The notes below the pieces were generated by a model, which worked only from the letters and a program-made list of their open reading frames with translations, was not told the origin of the DNA and made no database searches. Source: Maridesulfovibrio bastinii DSM 16055 (GTDB lineage: Bacteria; Desulfobacterota; Desulfovibrionia; Desulfovibrionales; Desulfovibrionaceae). From it: DNA of 64,000 nt. Positions 55,476-64,000 of the stretch are shown piece by piece. The translations under genes were made by a program, and so were the position numbers. How positions within the stretch are numbered: position 1 is the first letter of the stretch; each line of letters starts with the position of its first letter. The stretch lies in NCBI RefSeq assembly GCF_000429985.1, contig NZ_KE387014.1:201524-265523 (forward strand), read 5' to 3'.

Positions 55476-56105
55476 ATGAAGTATGTGTTGTTGGCTTTAA
55501 TTATGTTGAACTTATGTGCCTGCGCAACAAAAGAAACACCTGTCATCGAAAAACATGTTTTTGTAAAAAGCGGTCCGGGCTTGGATTACAAATTTATTGG
55601 AGTAATAGCGACAACAGCTCAACGCAGGGTGATTGTTTTTAATGATAAAGGACTCTTCTGCGCAGAGCCTTCACCTGACGCAACAGATAATCTCATTAGT
55701 AATGTTACAGCTTCACTTGAGGCCAGCCTAAAAAGTGAAACCGGACAAAGCGGAAGTATTGCCGCCAACGCTGCCAGATCCATGATATCCGAAGCCCAAT
55801 TCCTTATTCAGCGCACGCAGGGATTACAGCTGTTTCGTGACGGAAGCTTCACTCTCTGCACTATGCGCGCAAATGGCAATCTCACAGACGAGGAATACAT
55901 AAAAAAGCAGAAAGAACTTCTCGAAGAATGCTCTTCATTAATAAAAAAGGAACTAGCATTAATGGCAGTAAACAAAGAAAAATACTTGAGCCAAAAAATA
56001 TCCAAATCTGATTTTTCTGATCGTATAGAAGAACTAAAAAAACTACAGGAAATTACCAAGCCGCAGGAAAAACCTGAAAACAACCCTACCCAGCCAGCTC
56101 AGTAG
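55476..56105 (+). CDS. Lipoprotein, 209 aa
   Basis: A lipoprotein signal is clear: a hydrophobic N-terminus ending in LNLCACATKE with a lipobox before Cys16. The mature protein has an N-terminal beta-rich part, a Ser/Ala-rich middle (SGSIAANAARSMISEAQFLI) and a charged coiled-coil C-terminus (about residues 130-195) with a Pro-rich tail. I do not recognise the family. AAGGAG precedes ATG 55476. A terminator follows, so it is transcribed separately from the TonB operon about 280 bases downstream. Confidence 0.8.
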   Translation: MKYVLLALIMLNLCACATKETPVIEKHVFVKSGPGLDYKFIGVIATTAQRRVIVFNDKGLFCAEPSPDATDNLISNVTASLEASLKSETGQSGSIAANAARSMISEAQFLIQRTQGLQLFRDGSFTLCTMRANGNLTDEEYIKKQKELLEECSSLIKKELALMAVNKEKYLSQKISKSDFSDRIEELKKLQEITKPQEKPENNPTQPAQ

Positions 56106-56116
56106 AAATCATATCT

Positions 56117-56150
56117 AAAGACCGCTGTCATTTCAGGCGGCGGTCTTTAT
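56117..56150 (+). terminator. Probable terminator after the lipoprotein gene
   Basis: AAAGACCGC (56117-56125) pairs with GCGGTCTTT (56140-56148). The T-tract is short, being formed by the end of the stem. Confidence 0.65.
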
Positions 56151-56386
56151 ACATAATTCAATTTCCCGCCATTATCTGAATTTCCCAACAACTTTCCACA
56201 ACTAGCATATCTTTTTTCCCGCATAATAATGTTCATGCTTCAAATCTTAGCACGCTCTAACTTGCAAATGAAATTCATAATCAACAACGAAATATTCATC
56301 AGATGAAAGAATTGTAAAACTTATTTTGCCTATATTCGTGACCGATTTTTCAATGTTTTCCAAATGATCGCTTGTCAGGAGACTTT

Positions 56387-57142
56387 ATGAATAAATTTGT
56401 CACTCTTCCATTGCTGCTGCTTTTACTTTTTGCGGCACAAGCCCAGGGCAATACGCAGGTTAAAGCTACCCACGAAAAAATTGTAAACGCAATTTCAGTG
56501 GAATCAGCAGCCCAAAAGCAATACCAAAAATGGTCTGAACAAAAAGAAGAAGATTCAGACGAAATCAGGGAGATGAAAGCCACAGAAGCATGGCTTAAAT
56601 TTCAAAATGAAAAATACGGCAGGTATTTAAAAAAGCAGAAAGCTGTAATTGCCGAACTTCTAAGAAGAAAAGAAGAAGCAAAAAAGATTAAAATGCAGCT
56701 TGAGCCATTTCTGGAAAAAATAGTCGATCACCTTGAAGCATTTGTAAAAACGGACCTGCCCTTTTTAAAGGAAGAAAGAACCCGCCGCATCCAGTTCCTC
56801 CATGATTCATTAAATGACTATCACCTTGAACTCAGTGAAAAACTGCGCCGGGTTTTTGAGGCGTTGCTGGTTGAAACCGAATATGGACAAAATGTATCCA
56901 CCTCTGTTCAGGAGCTTGAGATTGGTGGAACCCCGACACAGGTCACAATATTCCGGCTCGGACGTACAGCGCTTTACTACCAGACAACAGATGGCTCCGA
57001 AGTTGGTATCTGGGATAAAAACACTAAATCATGGCAGACCCTTGACCACTCATATTCGCAAACACTTCACCGCGCACAGGACATGGCGGACCGCAAAAGA
57101 GCTGTAGAACTGCTGGAACTTCCCCTTGGAGCAACAAAATGA
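56387..57142 (+). CDS. DUF3450-like periplasmic coiled-coil protein of a TonB system
   Basis: A 251-aa exported protein: signal peptide with a poly-Leu core (MNKFVTLPLLLLLLFAAQAQ), then a long charged coiled coil (about residues 40-160) and a C-terminal beta-rich domain with FRLGRTALYYQTTDGSEVG. This architecture and the position before a TtpC/ExbB-type gene match the DUF3450 proteins of TonB2-like operons. Its precise role in energy transfer is not known. ATG 56387 is preferred, with AGGAG just upstream; a TTG reading at 56372 overlaps that site. It overlaps the next gene by four bases. Confidence 0.83.
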   Translation: MNKFVTLPLLLLLLFAAQAQGNTQVKATHEKIVNAISVESAAQKQYQKWSEQKEEDSDEIREMKATEAWLKFQNEKYGRYLKKQKAVIAELLRRKEEAKKIKMQLEPFLEKIVDHLEAFVKTDLPFLKEERTRRIQFLHDSLNDYHLELSEKLRRVFEALLVETEYGQNVSTSVQELEIGGTPTQVTIFRLGRTALYYQTTDGSEVGIWDKNTKSWQTLDHSYSQTLHRAQDMADRKRAVELLELPLGATK

Positions 57143-58566
57143 AAATAATTTTATCCTGCTGTCTGCTGTTAACCATGCTTCATCCTTGCAATGCATACTC
57201 TAAAGGATGGACGGATACAGTCAGCGATGTAAATTCAATTGCGGCTAAATCTAATCAGAATGCTGAAGAAACACGAAAAATTATCGCAAAAGAGAGAAAA
57301 GAAGTTAAAGCTGAAAAGGGACAGCTGACGCTGAGTATAAAAAACAAGCAAAAAACATTTGATTCTCTCAAAGCTGACTACGAAAAACTGCTTGAACAGG
57401 AAAAGCAGTTAAAAAAAGAACTGGCAGAACAAAATCAGGAAATACAGACTATAGATGGAACTATCCGCACTTCGGCTAAACAGGCTAGAGACTACTTTCA
57501 TGAAAGTCTGACCACCCCTGAATTTCCTGAACGTAACGCGATAATAAAAGAGGTTCTTCAGCCTGACAAATTTGCAGGCCTTGAAGGAATCCGCAATCTG
57601 CTGACCCTCTTTATGGATGAAATGGCCGCATCTGGTGAAATTAAAAGACGTGAGGGGAAATTTACAGCTACAGACGGCACAGAAAATCAGGGAGAGTTGA
57701 TACGCATCGGATCTTTTACCGCAGCCTATCGTCTTCCAGATGGAAATCTCGGTTTCCTGCGTCCATCTCCTGACGGCAGCAGTCTGCTTGCAATCCAAGG
57801 CGATCCCGGCTGGTCTCTCTCGAAAACCATGAATAATTTTTTTGACAACGAAGATGTTGTCTTTCCTGTAGACATTTCCAACGGAGCCTCGTTTGCAAGA
57901 CTGGCTCAGGAACAAAAAAGTATTGGAGAATGGCTGAGTGCCGGCGGATTACTGGTCTGGCCGATAATAATTGTCGGAATAGTTGCCGGAATCCTTGTTA
58001 TTGAAAGATTCTATTCACTAAGCAGAATCAGAAGCAATTCCGACCGCAATATGGGAATAATCCTCAAAATGGTTTCCAGCGAAGAATGGAACAAATGCAA
58101 GGAGTTCTGCAAAAAACAGTCTAAATATCCAACCTGCCGAATTATAGGTCACACCTTGAATTATATGGGCGAGGCCAGAGAAATTATTGAAAATGCATTT
58201 CAGGAAGGATTACTGAAAGAACTCCCCATGCTCGAACGTTCACTGCCAACACTCAACGTTCTGGCGGCAATTGCTCCCCTGCTCGGACTGCTTGGAACAG
58301 TAACCGGTATGATCAGCACATTTCAGGTCATTACACTATATGGAACAGGTGATCCGCGGATGATGTCCGGTGGTATCTCCGAAGCACTGGTAACAACACA
58401 ATTAGGTCTGGCTGTAGCTGTTCCTATAATGATTCTCCACCATATACTTGAAAGGCGTGTCGATAAAATCATCGGCGATATGGAAGAAAAGGGAGCGGGC
58501 TTTGCCGTTGCTCTGATGAAAAAAGGAGCACTAAAAACACAGGATAAAAAAAATGCAGCAATATAG
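57139..58566 (+). CDS. TtpC-like MotA/TolQ/ExbB proton channel with periplasmic extension
   Basis: A 475-aa protein. The signal peptide (residues 1-19) is followed by a long periplasmic coiled coil (about 35-110) and a beta-rich region with FTAAYRLPDGNLGFL that parallels the end of the preceding gene product. A membrane helix follows (about 268-292) and then an ExbB/TolQ domain (about 340-460, including APLLGLLGTVTGMISTF and GGISEALVTTQLGLAVAVP). This is the layout of Vibrio TtpC, needed for TonB2-driven transport. The gene overlaps both neighbours (ATGA upstream, 14 bases with exbB downstream), so the proteins are probably made in fixed ratio. Confidence 0.87.
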   Translation: MKIILSCCLLLTMLHPCNAYSKGWTDTVSDVNSIAAKSNQNAEETRKIIAKERKEVKAEKGQLTLSIKNKQKTFDSLKADYEKLLEQEKQLKKELAEQNQEIQTIDGTIRTSAKQARDYFHESLTTPEFPERNAIIKEVLQPDKFAGLEGIRNLLTLFMDEMAASGEIKRREGKFTATDGTENQGELIRIGSFTAAYRLPDGNLGFLRPSPDGSSLLAIQGDPGWSLSKTMNNFFDNEDVVFPVDISNGASFARLAQEQKSIGEWLSAGGLLVWPIIIVGIVAGILVIERFYSLSRIRSNSDRNMGIILKMVSSEEWNKCKEFCKKQSKYPTCRIIGHTLNYMGEAREIIENAFQEGLLKELPMLERSLPTLNVLAAIAPLLGLLGTVTGMISTFQVITLYGTGDPRMMSGGISEALVTTQLGLAVAVPIMILHHILERRVDKIIGDMEEKGAGFAVALMKKGALKTQDKKNAAI

Positions 58567-59185
58567 CATTCTGGAACGACTGGCAGAAAACTTTCTGGCC
58601 GGTGGCGATATAATGGTCGCAATTCTTATTCTGTCACTGATCATGTGGGCACTGGCTATCTATAAAAGCATACACTTCATCCGTGAAAACAGTAAGGAAA
58701 AGCAACCTGCCCAATGTTTGAAAATATATAATAAAGATCATGAAAACAGCATAAAACAACTTCCACTCTGGCAATATGAAATCGTCACGGAATACATGAA
58801 TACCTGCTGTAACGATCCCCAGCTGAACAGGAAAATACTCGATTCAGTCCGGGTTAGGCATGAATTCAAAACCATGTGCTTCATAGGTACAATTCTCATT
58901 CTTGCTGCCGCTGCGCCTCTCCTCGGACTGCTGGGAACGGTTTCAGGGATGATTTCCACTTTTGACGTAATTGCCCATTTCGGTACAGGCAATGCGCGGG
59001 CTCTGGCCTCGGGAATATCGGAAGCCCTGATCACCACCCAAAGCGGTCTTGTTGCAGCGTTGCCCGGGCTTCTCCTCGGAGGAATTCTTTTCCGTAAAGG
59101 TGAAAAGCTGAAGAACAGGATGGAAATGTTCTGCATAAACCTTCAGGAACAGACCCACAGGACCAGTCTACAGGGAGAACAGTGA
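58553..59185 (+). CDS. exbB: ExbB/TolQ-family proton channel subunit
   Basis: A 210-aa inner-membrane protein with three helices; the conserved segment APLLGLLGTVSGMISTFDVI, followed by SGISEALITTQSGLVAALPG, is diagnostic. With ExbD it uses proton flow to energise TonB. It is the second ExbB-type protein of the operon, shorter than the TtpC-like one. Its stop overlaps the exbD start (TGATG). Confidence 0.92.
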   Translation: MQQYSILERLAENFLAGGDIMVAILILSLIMWALAIYKSIHFIRENSKEKQPAQCLKIYNKDHENSIKQLPLWQYEIVTEYMNTCCNDPQLNRKILDSVRVRHEFKTMCFIGTILILAAAAPLLGLLGTVSGMISTFDVIAHFGTGNARALASGISEALITTQSGLVAALPGLLLGGILFRKGEKLKNRMEMFCINLQEQTHRTSLQGEQ

Positions 59186-59595
59186 TGAAAAGCATCCGGT
59201 ATTCACGCGCCAGACGGTGTGGCGGCAGTGAAATAAACATGACTCCTCTTATAGATATGGTCTTTATTTTACTGATTTTTTTCATTGTAACAACCAGCTT
59301 TGTCAGAGAATCAGGAGTAGATGTTCAAAGGCCTTCAGCCCAAAGCGCGGAAACCAAAGAGAAAGCCAATGTGATACTGGGCCTTACTGCCGAAGGACAG
59401 ATTTTTATAGAAGGAAGACCATTAGATATCCGTTCGGTAAGGGCTTACATGGAGCGTTTTCTTGCTGAAACTCCCGAAGGATCTGTTGTTATCGTAGCCG
59501 ACAAAGACAGCATGACCGGTGCTGCGGTGCAGGTCTTGGATCAATGTCGTCTGGCCGGAGTAAAAAACATAAGTCTTGCGGCAAGGAAAAAGTAA
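59185..59595 (+). CDS. exbD: ExbD/TolR-family protein
   Basis: A 136-aa protein with one N-terminal helix carrying the conserved proton-path aspartate (MTPLIDMVFILLIFFIVTTS) and a periplasmic domain ending at about residue 135. AGGGAG at 59172-59177 fits ATG 59185 better than the GTG three bases upstream. It overlaps exbB and tonB by a base at each end. Confidence 0.93.
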   Translation: MKSIRYSRARRCGGSEINMTPLIDMVFILLIFFIVTTSFVRESGVDVQRPSAQSAETKEKANVILGLTAEGQIFIEGRPLDIRSVRAYMERFLAETPEGSVVIVADKDSMTGAAVQVLDQCRLAGVKNISLAARKK

Positions 59596-60257
59596 TGATC
59601 CACAGGTCAAGAGGAACGGGAGATCTTATCATCGCAAGCCTTCTTGCTGTCATGATAACCGGACTTGTTTATGTCGGGGTTGTCATGCTCAACACCGGTG
59701 AAAGGCAGGAATTAAAACCTGTCGTGGAAGGAGCAATCCGAATTGCACAGGCTCAGGACGATGAACCGGTGGAACCGCTCGAGCATAAAAAGCTGGAAGA
59801 CACAAAGCCACCCGAAAAAATTAAAAAGACTTTTTCTTCACGTACAAGCCGCCACAAGAGTGTAAAGCCCAGAATCTCTTTGAACACTCCAGAGTTCAGT
59901 GCCGACATGTATCCCGGAATGGGTGGCGATATGTCTATTCCAAGAATGAACCTTGGCGGTATGGGTTTTGAGCTGGATGAAGTTGATGAGATGCCACAGG
60001 TAATTAGAAATTTTCCCCCAAAATATCCCTTCGGCGCCAAAAGAAAACATGTGGAAGGACAAGTTGTGGTCCGCATGCTGGTAAACAGTAAAGGCATTCC
60101 AACAAATCTTTCAATAAACTCATCCACTCCGCCGGGTATATTTGAACAGGCTGCATTGAACGCGGCCAAAAGGTGGAAATTCAAACCGGGCCGCTACAAT
60201 GGCAAAAATGTGGATACCTGGGTTCTGTTACCTTTTAAATTTGAGCTGACAAAATGA
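59595..60257 (+). CDS. tonB: TonB energy-transducing protein
   Basis: A 220-aa protein: a cytoplasmic basic N-terminus, one membrane helix (about residues 10-32), a Pro/Lys/Glu linker (PVEPLEHKKLEDTKPPEKIK) and a C-terminal TonB box-contacting domain (PPKYPFGAKRKHVEGQVVVR, then AALNAAKRWKFKPGRYNG). It spans the periplasm and drives outer-membrane receptors. ATG 59595 overlaps the exbD stop (TAATG); a longer reading from 59544 would run inside exbD. No TonB-dependent receptor is in the window. Confidence 0.92.
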   Translation: MIHRSRGTGDLIIASLLAVMITGLVYVGVVMLNTGERQELKPVVEGAIRIAQAQDDEPVEPLEHKKLEDTKPPEKIKKTFSSRTSRHKSVKPRISLNTPEFSADMYPGMGGDMSIPRMNLGGMGFELDEVDEMPQVIRNFPPKYPFGAKRKHVEGQVVVRMLVNSKGIPTNLSINSSTPPGIFEQAALNAAKRWKFKPGRYNGKNVDTWVLLPFKFELTK

Positions 60258-61405
60258 AAACTTTATCCATAGCAATAATCCTGCTTCTGCTCTTGCTGAC
60301 GCAGTCTGTTTCAAGCTTCGCCAAAATACCTCCCAAGGCACGCCAGATTCTGTATAAAGCGCAATTACTTATGGACAATGAACGCTTTAAGGAAGCTGCA
60401 GATGTTATTAAAAAATATATGAATTCAACTTCTGAAACGATTGACGCACAGGTTTATCTGACTCTGGGTGGCTGTCTGAATCAGGCCGGAGATGAAAAAA
60501 ATGCTTATTCAGTATTCAAGCAGGGTTTTCAAAAATATCCTGAAGACGAGATATTATGCAGAAACACTGCGGTTGCAGCCTATGAGCTTGAAAAATTTGA
60601 TGAATCAGGAAAACTTTTAGAAAAAGCCTACACCCTGCAAAAAAAACCTGATCCTAAAATTCTGTTTCAATCCGGCTCAATGTACTATCAGGGGGAAGAC
60701 TTCAAAAATTCAGCACGGGTGATGCTGAAACTAATATCCAGTGTAAAAAATCCTGAAAAAGAATGGATACTGCTCACTATCCATTCACTGCTTGCTGACA
60801 GACAGATAGCAAAAACTAAATCTATACTGCTTAAATATCTTGCATCTACACCGGAAGATGCCGCCTACTGGCAGTTGCTGGCAAAGCTGAATATGGAAAA
60901 AGATCAAATGTCAGAAGCTGCCGCGGCATTGGAAATAGCATACAGACTAAAACAACCTTCTCAAAGTGAGTTATTAAACCTTGCGGCAATATACAGATAT
61001 GAAGAGGCTCCACTACTCGCGGCTAAGGTGCTGCAAAGAGCATACGGAAAGAATATAAATTCAAAACAGGCTCTCAAAATTTCAGCTCTGTATGCTTCTG
61101 CAGGAAGAATTACAGAAGCTATCAAGTATCTTGATCTATATACTGTAAATGGAACGACTCTGCTTAAAAAAGGAAAACTCCTATTCACGGCAAGAAAGTT
61201 TAAGCAGGCTGAAAATACTTTCAAAAAATGCCTTGGCTCTAAAGAAGCAAATGAAGCTAGATTCTATCTTGCGCTTTGTGCGTGGGAGCAGAAAGAATGG
61301 TCCAGAGCCAGAAAAGAGCTTTTAAAAATCACAGATATTACAATTAAAAAAAGATCTTCAGGATACCTTGACATTTTGCGTGAAATAGAAAAGATACAAC
61401 TTTAA
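60254..61405 (+). CDS. Periplasmic TPR protein of the TonB operon
   Basis: A 383-aa protein with a signal peptide (about residues 1-23, ending in SVSSFA) and TPR-like repeats throughout (for example QVYLTLGGCLNQAGDEKNAY and ILFQSGSMYYQGEDFKNSAR). TPR proteins are regular last members of TonB2/TtpC operons and may scaffold the complex in the periplasm. The ATG overlaps the tonB stop (ATGA). Confidence 0.87.
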   Translation: MKTLSIAIILLLLLLTQSVSSFAKIPPKARQILYKAQLLMDNERFKEAADVIKKYMNSTSETIDAQVYLTLGGCLNQAGDEKNAYSVFKQGFQKYPEDEILCRNTAVAAYELEKFDESGKLLEKAYTLQKKPDPKILFQSGSMYYQGEDFKNSARVMLKLISSVKNPEKEWILLTIHSLLADRQIAKTKSILLKYLASTPEDAAYWQLLAKLNMEKDQMSEAAAALEIAYRLKQPSQSELLNLAAIYRYEEAPLLAAKVLQRAYGKNINSKQALKISALYASAGRITEAIKYLDLYTVNGTTLLKKGKLLFTARKFKQAENTFKKCLGSKEANEARFYLALCAWEQKEWSRARKELLKITDITIKKRSSGYLDILREIEKIQL

Positions 61406-61475
61406 AAATTATCTTATATTAATATCTTCATTATATTAAATTAATATTACTTTCACCAAGTATAAAGGGATAAAT

Positions 61476-61772
61476 ATGTTCATAGTATCATTAAACTACA
61501 AATGTGAGACCTGCAAAATAGATGAATTTCTTGCAGAACATATTGAATACTTAAATAAACAGTACAGCCTAAAACATTTCATCGCCTCAGGACGCAAAAA
61601 CCCGAGAACAGGTGGAATAATACTGGCCAGAGTTGAAACGCAGGAAGAACTTCTCGATATTCTTAAAAACGATCCATTCAAACGTGAAGATCTTGCTGAC
61701 TACACTATTCAGGAATTCATCCCCACAATGGTTGCCGATGGGCTGGAATCACTTTTGGAAACATTGAAGTAA
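61476..61772 (+). CDS. YciI-like family protein
   Basis: A 98-aa ferredoxin-fold protein. The beginning MFIVSLNYKCETCKIDEFLAEH and the later GRKNPRTGGIILARVETQEE fit the YciI family (the conserved His is His22). The function is poorly defined; some relatives are hydrolases or are fused to enzymes. It lies 70 bases after the TPR gene and may be transcribed with the TonB operon. A hairpin follows. Confidence 0.8.
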   Translation: MFIVSLNYKCETCKIDEFLAEHIEYLNKQYSLKHFIASGRKNPRTGGIILARVETQEELLDILKNDPFKREDLADYTIQEFIPTMVADGLESLLETLK

Positions 61773-61792
61773 GTATAGTAATCTCGATAAGC

Positions 61793-61827
61793 TAATCAAC
61801 TTAGTAAAATTTTTGCTAAGTTGATTA
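61793..61827 (+). terminator. Probable terminator after the YciI-like gene
   Basis: A perfect 12-bp stem, TAATCAACTTAG (61793-61804) with CTAAGTTGATTA (61816-61827), is present. The T-rich stretch (TTTTT) comes about eight bases after the stem, so efficiency is uncertain. Confidence 0.6.
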
Positions 61828-61985
61828 TGGGTACTTTTTATTCCCCATGCAGCTACCTTTAATCGACCATAGTTATGGTAACTAAATCCCTTTAGCCCTA
61901 GCCCGGTCTTTCATTTCTGCTGTTAATCCAGTCATCTAAAATTCGTCATATTTTACTTAAGAGATATTAAAGTAAAAATCCTTTT

Positions 61986-62006
61986 TCATATAATACGCTT
62001 ATATGA
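61986..62006. promoter_or_regulatory. Inverted repeat upstream of the AraC-type regulator
   Basis: TCATATAA (61986-61993) and TTATATGA (61999-62006) form a perfect 8-bp dyad with a 5-base spacer, about 85 bases before the regulator start. The gap 61828-62091 otherwise holds no gene. It may serve autoregulation or iron control. Confidence 0.4.
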
Positions 62007-62091
62007 TCACACCTTCTCTTTTAATATTTACATGATAATGACTTGCAGTATCAAATTAGCGATGTTATAAATCAGCCAATTGGAGGATGTA

Positions 62092-63078
62092 ATGTTCGCT
62101 TCTAAATGGTCTGACATAAATCAAAGCAAAGAATCTCCGGAAGAATCCGGGACAGTTTATGAGAAGGAAGAAATCTGGAAAGAGCATCAAATAAGAGATG
62201 GCATTAAACTCGTTGTACAAAATATTCCCTATCTTGAAAAAGACATTCAATTTTCAGCAGATTCACAGGATTCATACGTTGAATTTATGTACTGCCTTTC
62301 AGGAAATATACGCACAACACTTATCGATTCGTTTCAAAAAAAGCATCTCATAGAAACCGCTGCGGCTAAATATACCATTGCCTATCTTCCGCAAATTAAG
62401 TCCTTATCCACCATAATGGCAGGCTCCCGGATTCAGTCAGTCGGGCTTCAAATTAAAACTGATGTTCTTCTTCAACTAACAGATGGCAAAGGGCAGCATC
62501 TTTGCCCACAATTATATGAAAGAATAGCAACCAGCGACAGCGTGCCGTTCTCCATTGATGAACCATTGCCACTGCACATTCGCATAACTGTTAGACAAAT
62601 ACTTGAGAGCATGCTCACGGGATCAATGAAAACAATTTTTCTGGAGTATAAGACCCTTGAATTGTTATACACTCAACTCAGCCTTTTAGACCATGCACTG
62701 CTTGAATCCCGCAAAATTTCTCAATATGAACATCAGGCCGCTCTTAGGGCTTATGAAATACTTATGCAGGATATCGCTTCACCACCTCCACTTCTTGAGC
62801 TTGCCAAAAAATCCGGGATAACCCATACCCGCTTAAATAAAATCTTCAAAACAATTTACGGAAAAACTGTTTTCGGTCTACTCAGACAAAAAAGGCTGGA
62901 ATGTTCAAGAAAAATGCTTGAGGACGGCAGAAGAAGTATTGCTGAAATTGCTTACGAATGCGGATTCTCAAATCCAAGTCACTTATCGAGAACTTTTGTT
63001 GAATATTATGGGCTGCAACCCAAACGCTACAAGGAAGAATTCACAAAACAACATGAAAACAACTCTGTCTCAATCTGA
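62092..63078 (+). CDS. AraC-family regulator, PchR-like
   Basis: A 328-aa transcription factor. The C-terminal 100 or so residues form two helix-turn-helices of the AraC type (LLELAKKSGITHTRLNKIFK and then RSIAEIAYECGFSNPSHLSR). The N-terminal domain (FMYCLSGNIRTTLID and the following KYTIAYLP stretch) resembles PchR-type sensors that respond to siderophores. The start is ATG 62092, as GGAGG lies at 62082-62086. Its place after the TonB operon suggests that it controls siderophore or iron uptake genes, as PchR does; the ligand is not proven. Confidence 0.85.
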   Translation: MFASKWSDINQSKESPEESGTVYEKEEIWKEHQIRDGIKLVVQNIPYLEKDIQFSADSQDSYVEFMYCLSGNIRTTLIDSFQKKHLIETAAAKYTIAYLPQIKSLSTIMAGSRIQSVGLQIKTDVLLQLTDGKGQHLCPQLYERIATSDSVPFSIDEPLPLHIRITVRQILESMLTGSMKTIFLEYKTLELLYTQLSLLDHALLESRKISQYEHQAALRAYEILMQDIASPPPLLELAKKSGITHTRLNKIFKTIYGKTVFGLLRQKRLECSRKMLEDGRRSIAEIAYECGFSNPSHLSRTFVEYYGLQPKRYKEEFTKQHENNSVSI

Positions 63079-63238
63079 GAGATCTGCCTGTAAGATATAA
63101 ATTTCAGGTCATAAAGATTAAGCTGCATGATCAGCTTTAATAAACTGACCATACAGCTTAACTTTCAATAGCACCAAATTCAGCAGTAAAACATCCGGCA
63201 GACAATCAGGAACCAATGGCTGTAAACAGCCTTAACTC

Positions 63239-64000
63239 CTAAACAGCTTTATTCAAAAACAATTGTGTACTGAAATATCTTTCAGCTCTATCCGGCAGAG
63301 TTGTTGCGATCTTCCATTCAGGATAATCCTTAAGCACAAGTGCTGCAGCCGCAAGGTTTGCTCCGGAGGACATCCCTACAAACAGACCTTTTCTACGGGC
63401 CAATGCCAAAGCATTTTCCACAGCCTGAGAATCTGTAACTTCTATTATGGAATCAATAAAATCTGGATCAACAATCTCCGGCAAAAAACCATCTCCAATC
63501 CCTTCTATCCCATGTTGTTTGGGCTTATGCCCCAGTAATGCAGCAGCACCTTGCGGTTCAACGGCAATCAGCCGTACTTCAGGATTTTTTTCTCTGAGAT
63601 AAGTTCCCACACCCATCATTGTACCACCACTGCCTATCCCGCTTATGAAACAATCAATATCGCCATCCATATCTTCCCAGAGTTCCTTTCCAGTTCCATT
63701 GTAATGGGCAGCTATATTTTCCTTATTGCCGAATTGATTGACTAAAAAGACATCAGGATCAGACTCCGCATCAGCCATCAGAGCTTCAAGCGCTCCGCCG
63801 ACACTTTGCTCAGGTGGAGTCAAAACCAGCTCTGCTCCAAGCAGACGGAGAATATTTCTGCGTTCGATGCTGGCAGATTCGCACATATATATAGTCACCC
63901 TGTACCCGTAAGCGGCACCGGCCATAGCAAGAGAAATCCCCATATTGCCGCTTGAAGCTTCTGCAATCCTCATTCCCGGCCTCAACGATCCATTTTGGAT
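63239..64000 (-). CDS. Cysteine synthase family protein (5' part missing)
   Basis: A PLP-dependent enzyme of the CysK/CysM type, running off the right edge; the N-terminal part with the PLP lysine is outside the window. Seen are the substrate loop, here EASSGNMG instead of the usual EATSGNTG, the phosphate-binding GSGGTMMGVG loop, the EGIGDGFLPE segment and VGMSSGANLAAA. Members make cysteine from O-acetylserine (or O-phosphoserine or cystathionine) and sulfide. The two replacements in the substrate loop leave the exact activity open. The end is fixed by the stop at 63239; a start cannot be seen. Confidence 0.85.
   Translation of the reverse strand: MQNGSLRPGMRIAEASSGNMGISLAMAGAAYGYRVTIYMCESASIERRNILRLLGAELVLTPPEQSVGGALEALMADAESDPDVFLVNQFGNKENIAAHYNGTGKELWEDMDGDIDCFISGIGSGGTMMGVGTYLREKNPEVRLIAVEPQGAAALLGHKPKQHGIEGIGDGFLPEIVDPDFIDSIIEVTDSQAVENALALARRKGLFVGMSSGANLAAAALVLKDYPEWKIATTLPDRAERYFSTQLFLNKAV

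Overview
The window looks like chromosomal DNA of a marine, sulfate-reducing Desulfovibrionales bacterium (Desulfovibrio/Maridesulfovibrio-like). The strongest marker is a complete qrcDCBA locus (about 45.2-49.8 kb) for the quinone reductase complex of sulfate reducers. A seven-iron-type ferredoxin, many two-component hybrids and a moderate-to-low G+C composition agree with this. The species-level guess is inference. Both ends cut a gene: an acyl-ACP thioesterase on the left and a cysteine-synthase-family enzyme on the right. I found no rRNA, intact tRNA, CRISPR array, insertion sequence or prophage.

Left part (0-15 kb): the translation operon thrS-infC-rpmI-rplT-pheS-pheT, in which infC appears to start at ATA inside the end of thrS and a terminator lies between pheS and pheT. 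It is followed by a TetR regulator, an M29 aminopeptidase, ferredoxin, a YkgJ-type cysteine-cluster protein, a TPR protein and phosphoglucomutase. From 14.9 to 26.6 kb the minus strand holds a Wsp-like chemosensory operon (CheW, CheR-TPR, CheW, CheA-REC, CheB) that ends in a multidomain hybrid kinase. No receptor and no WspR-type cyclase lie next to it. Upstream on the same strand are a lytic transglycosylase and a protein with two degenerate GGDEF domains plus TPRs.

Middle (26.7-45 kb): panC, metK behind a terminator-bearing leader, a PAP2 phosphatase with an ArnT-like glycosyltransferase, a REC-HDOD protein, NAD synthetase, a second hybrid kinase, and aroC-aroK. A divergent pair follows: STAS and RsbW-like genes on the minus strand, and on the plus strand an ABC exporter whose ATPase domain carries an insertion of roughly 250 residues, followed by a stand-alone cyclic-nucleotide-binding protein and a secreted protein.

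Right part (45-64 kb): the qrc operon, an orphan rfbC, cvpA-mazG, a membrane permease, a NeuD-like acyltransferase, and a compact TonB energising operon (DUF3450-like, TtpC-like, ExbB, ExbD, TonB, TPR) preceded by a lipoprotein gene and an AT-rich region with two perfect palindromes. A YciI-like gene and a PchR-like AraC regulator follow. The TonB operon and the AraC gene together suggest outer-membrane uptake, probably of iron or siderophores. The least conventional items are the insertion-bearing ABC exporter and its neighbours, and the receptor-less Wsp-like operon.
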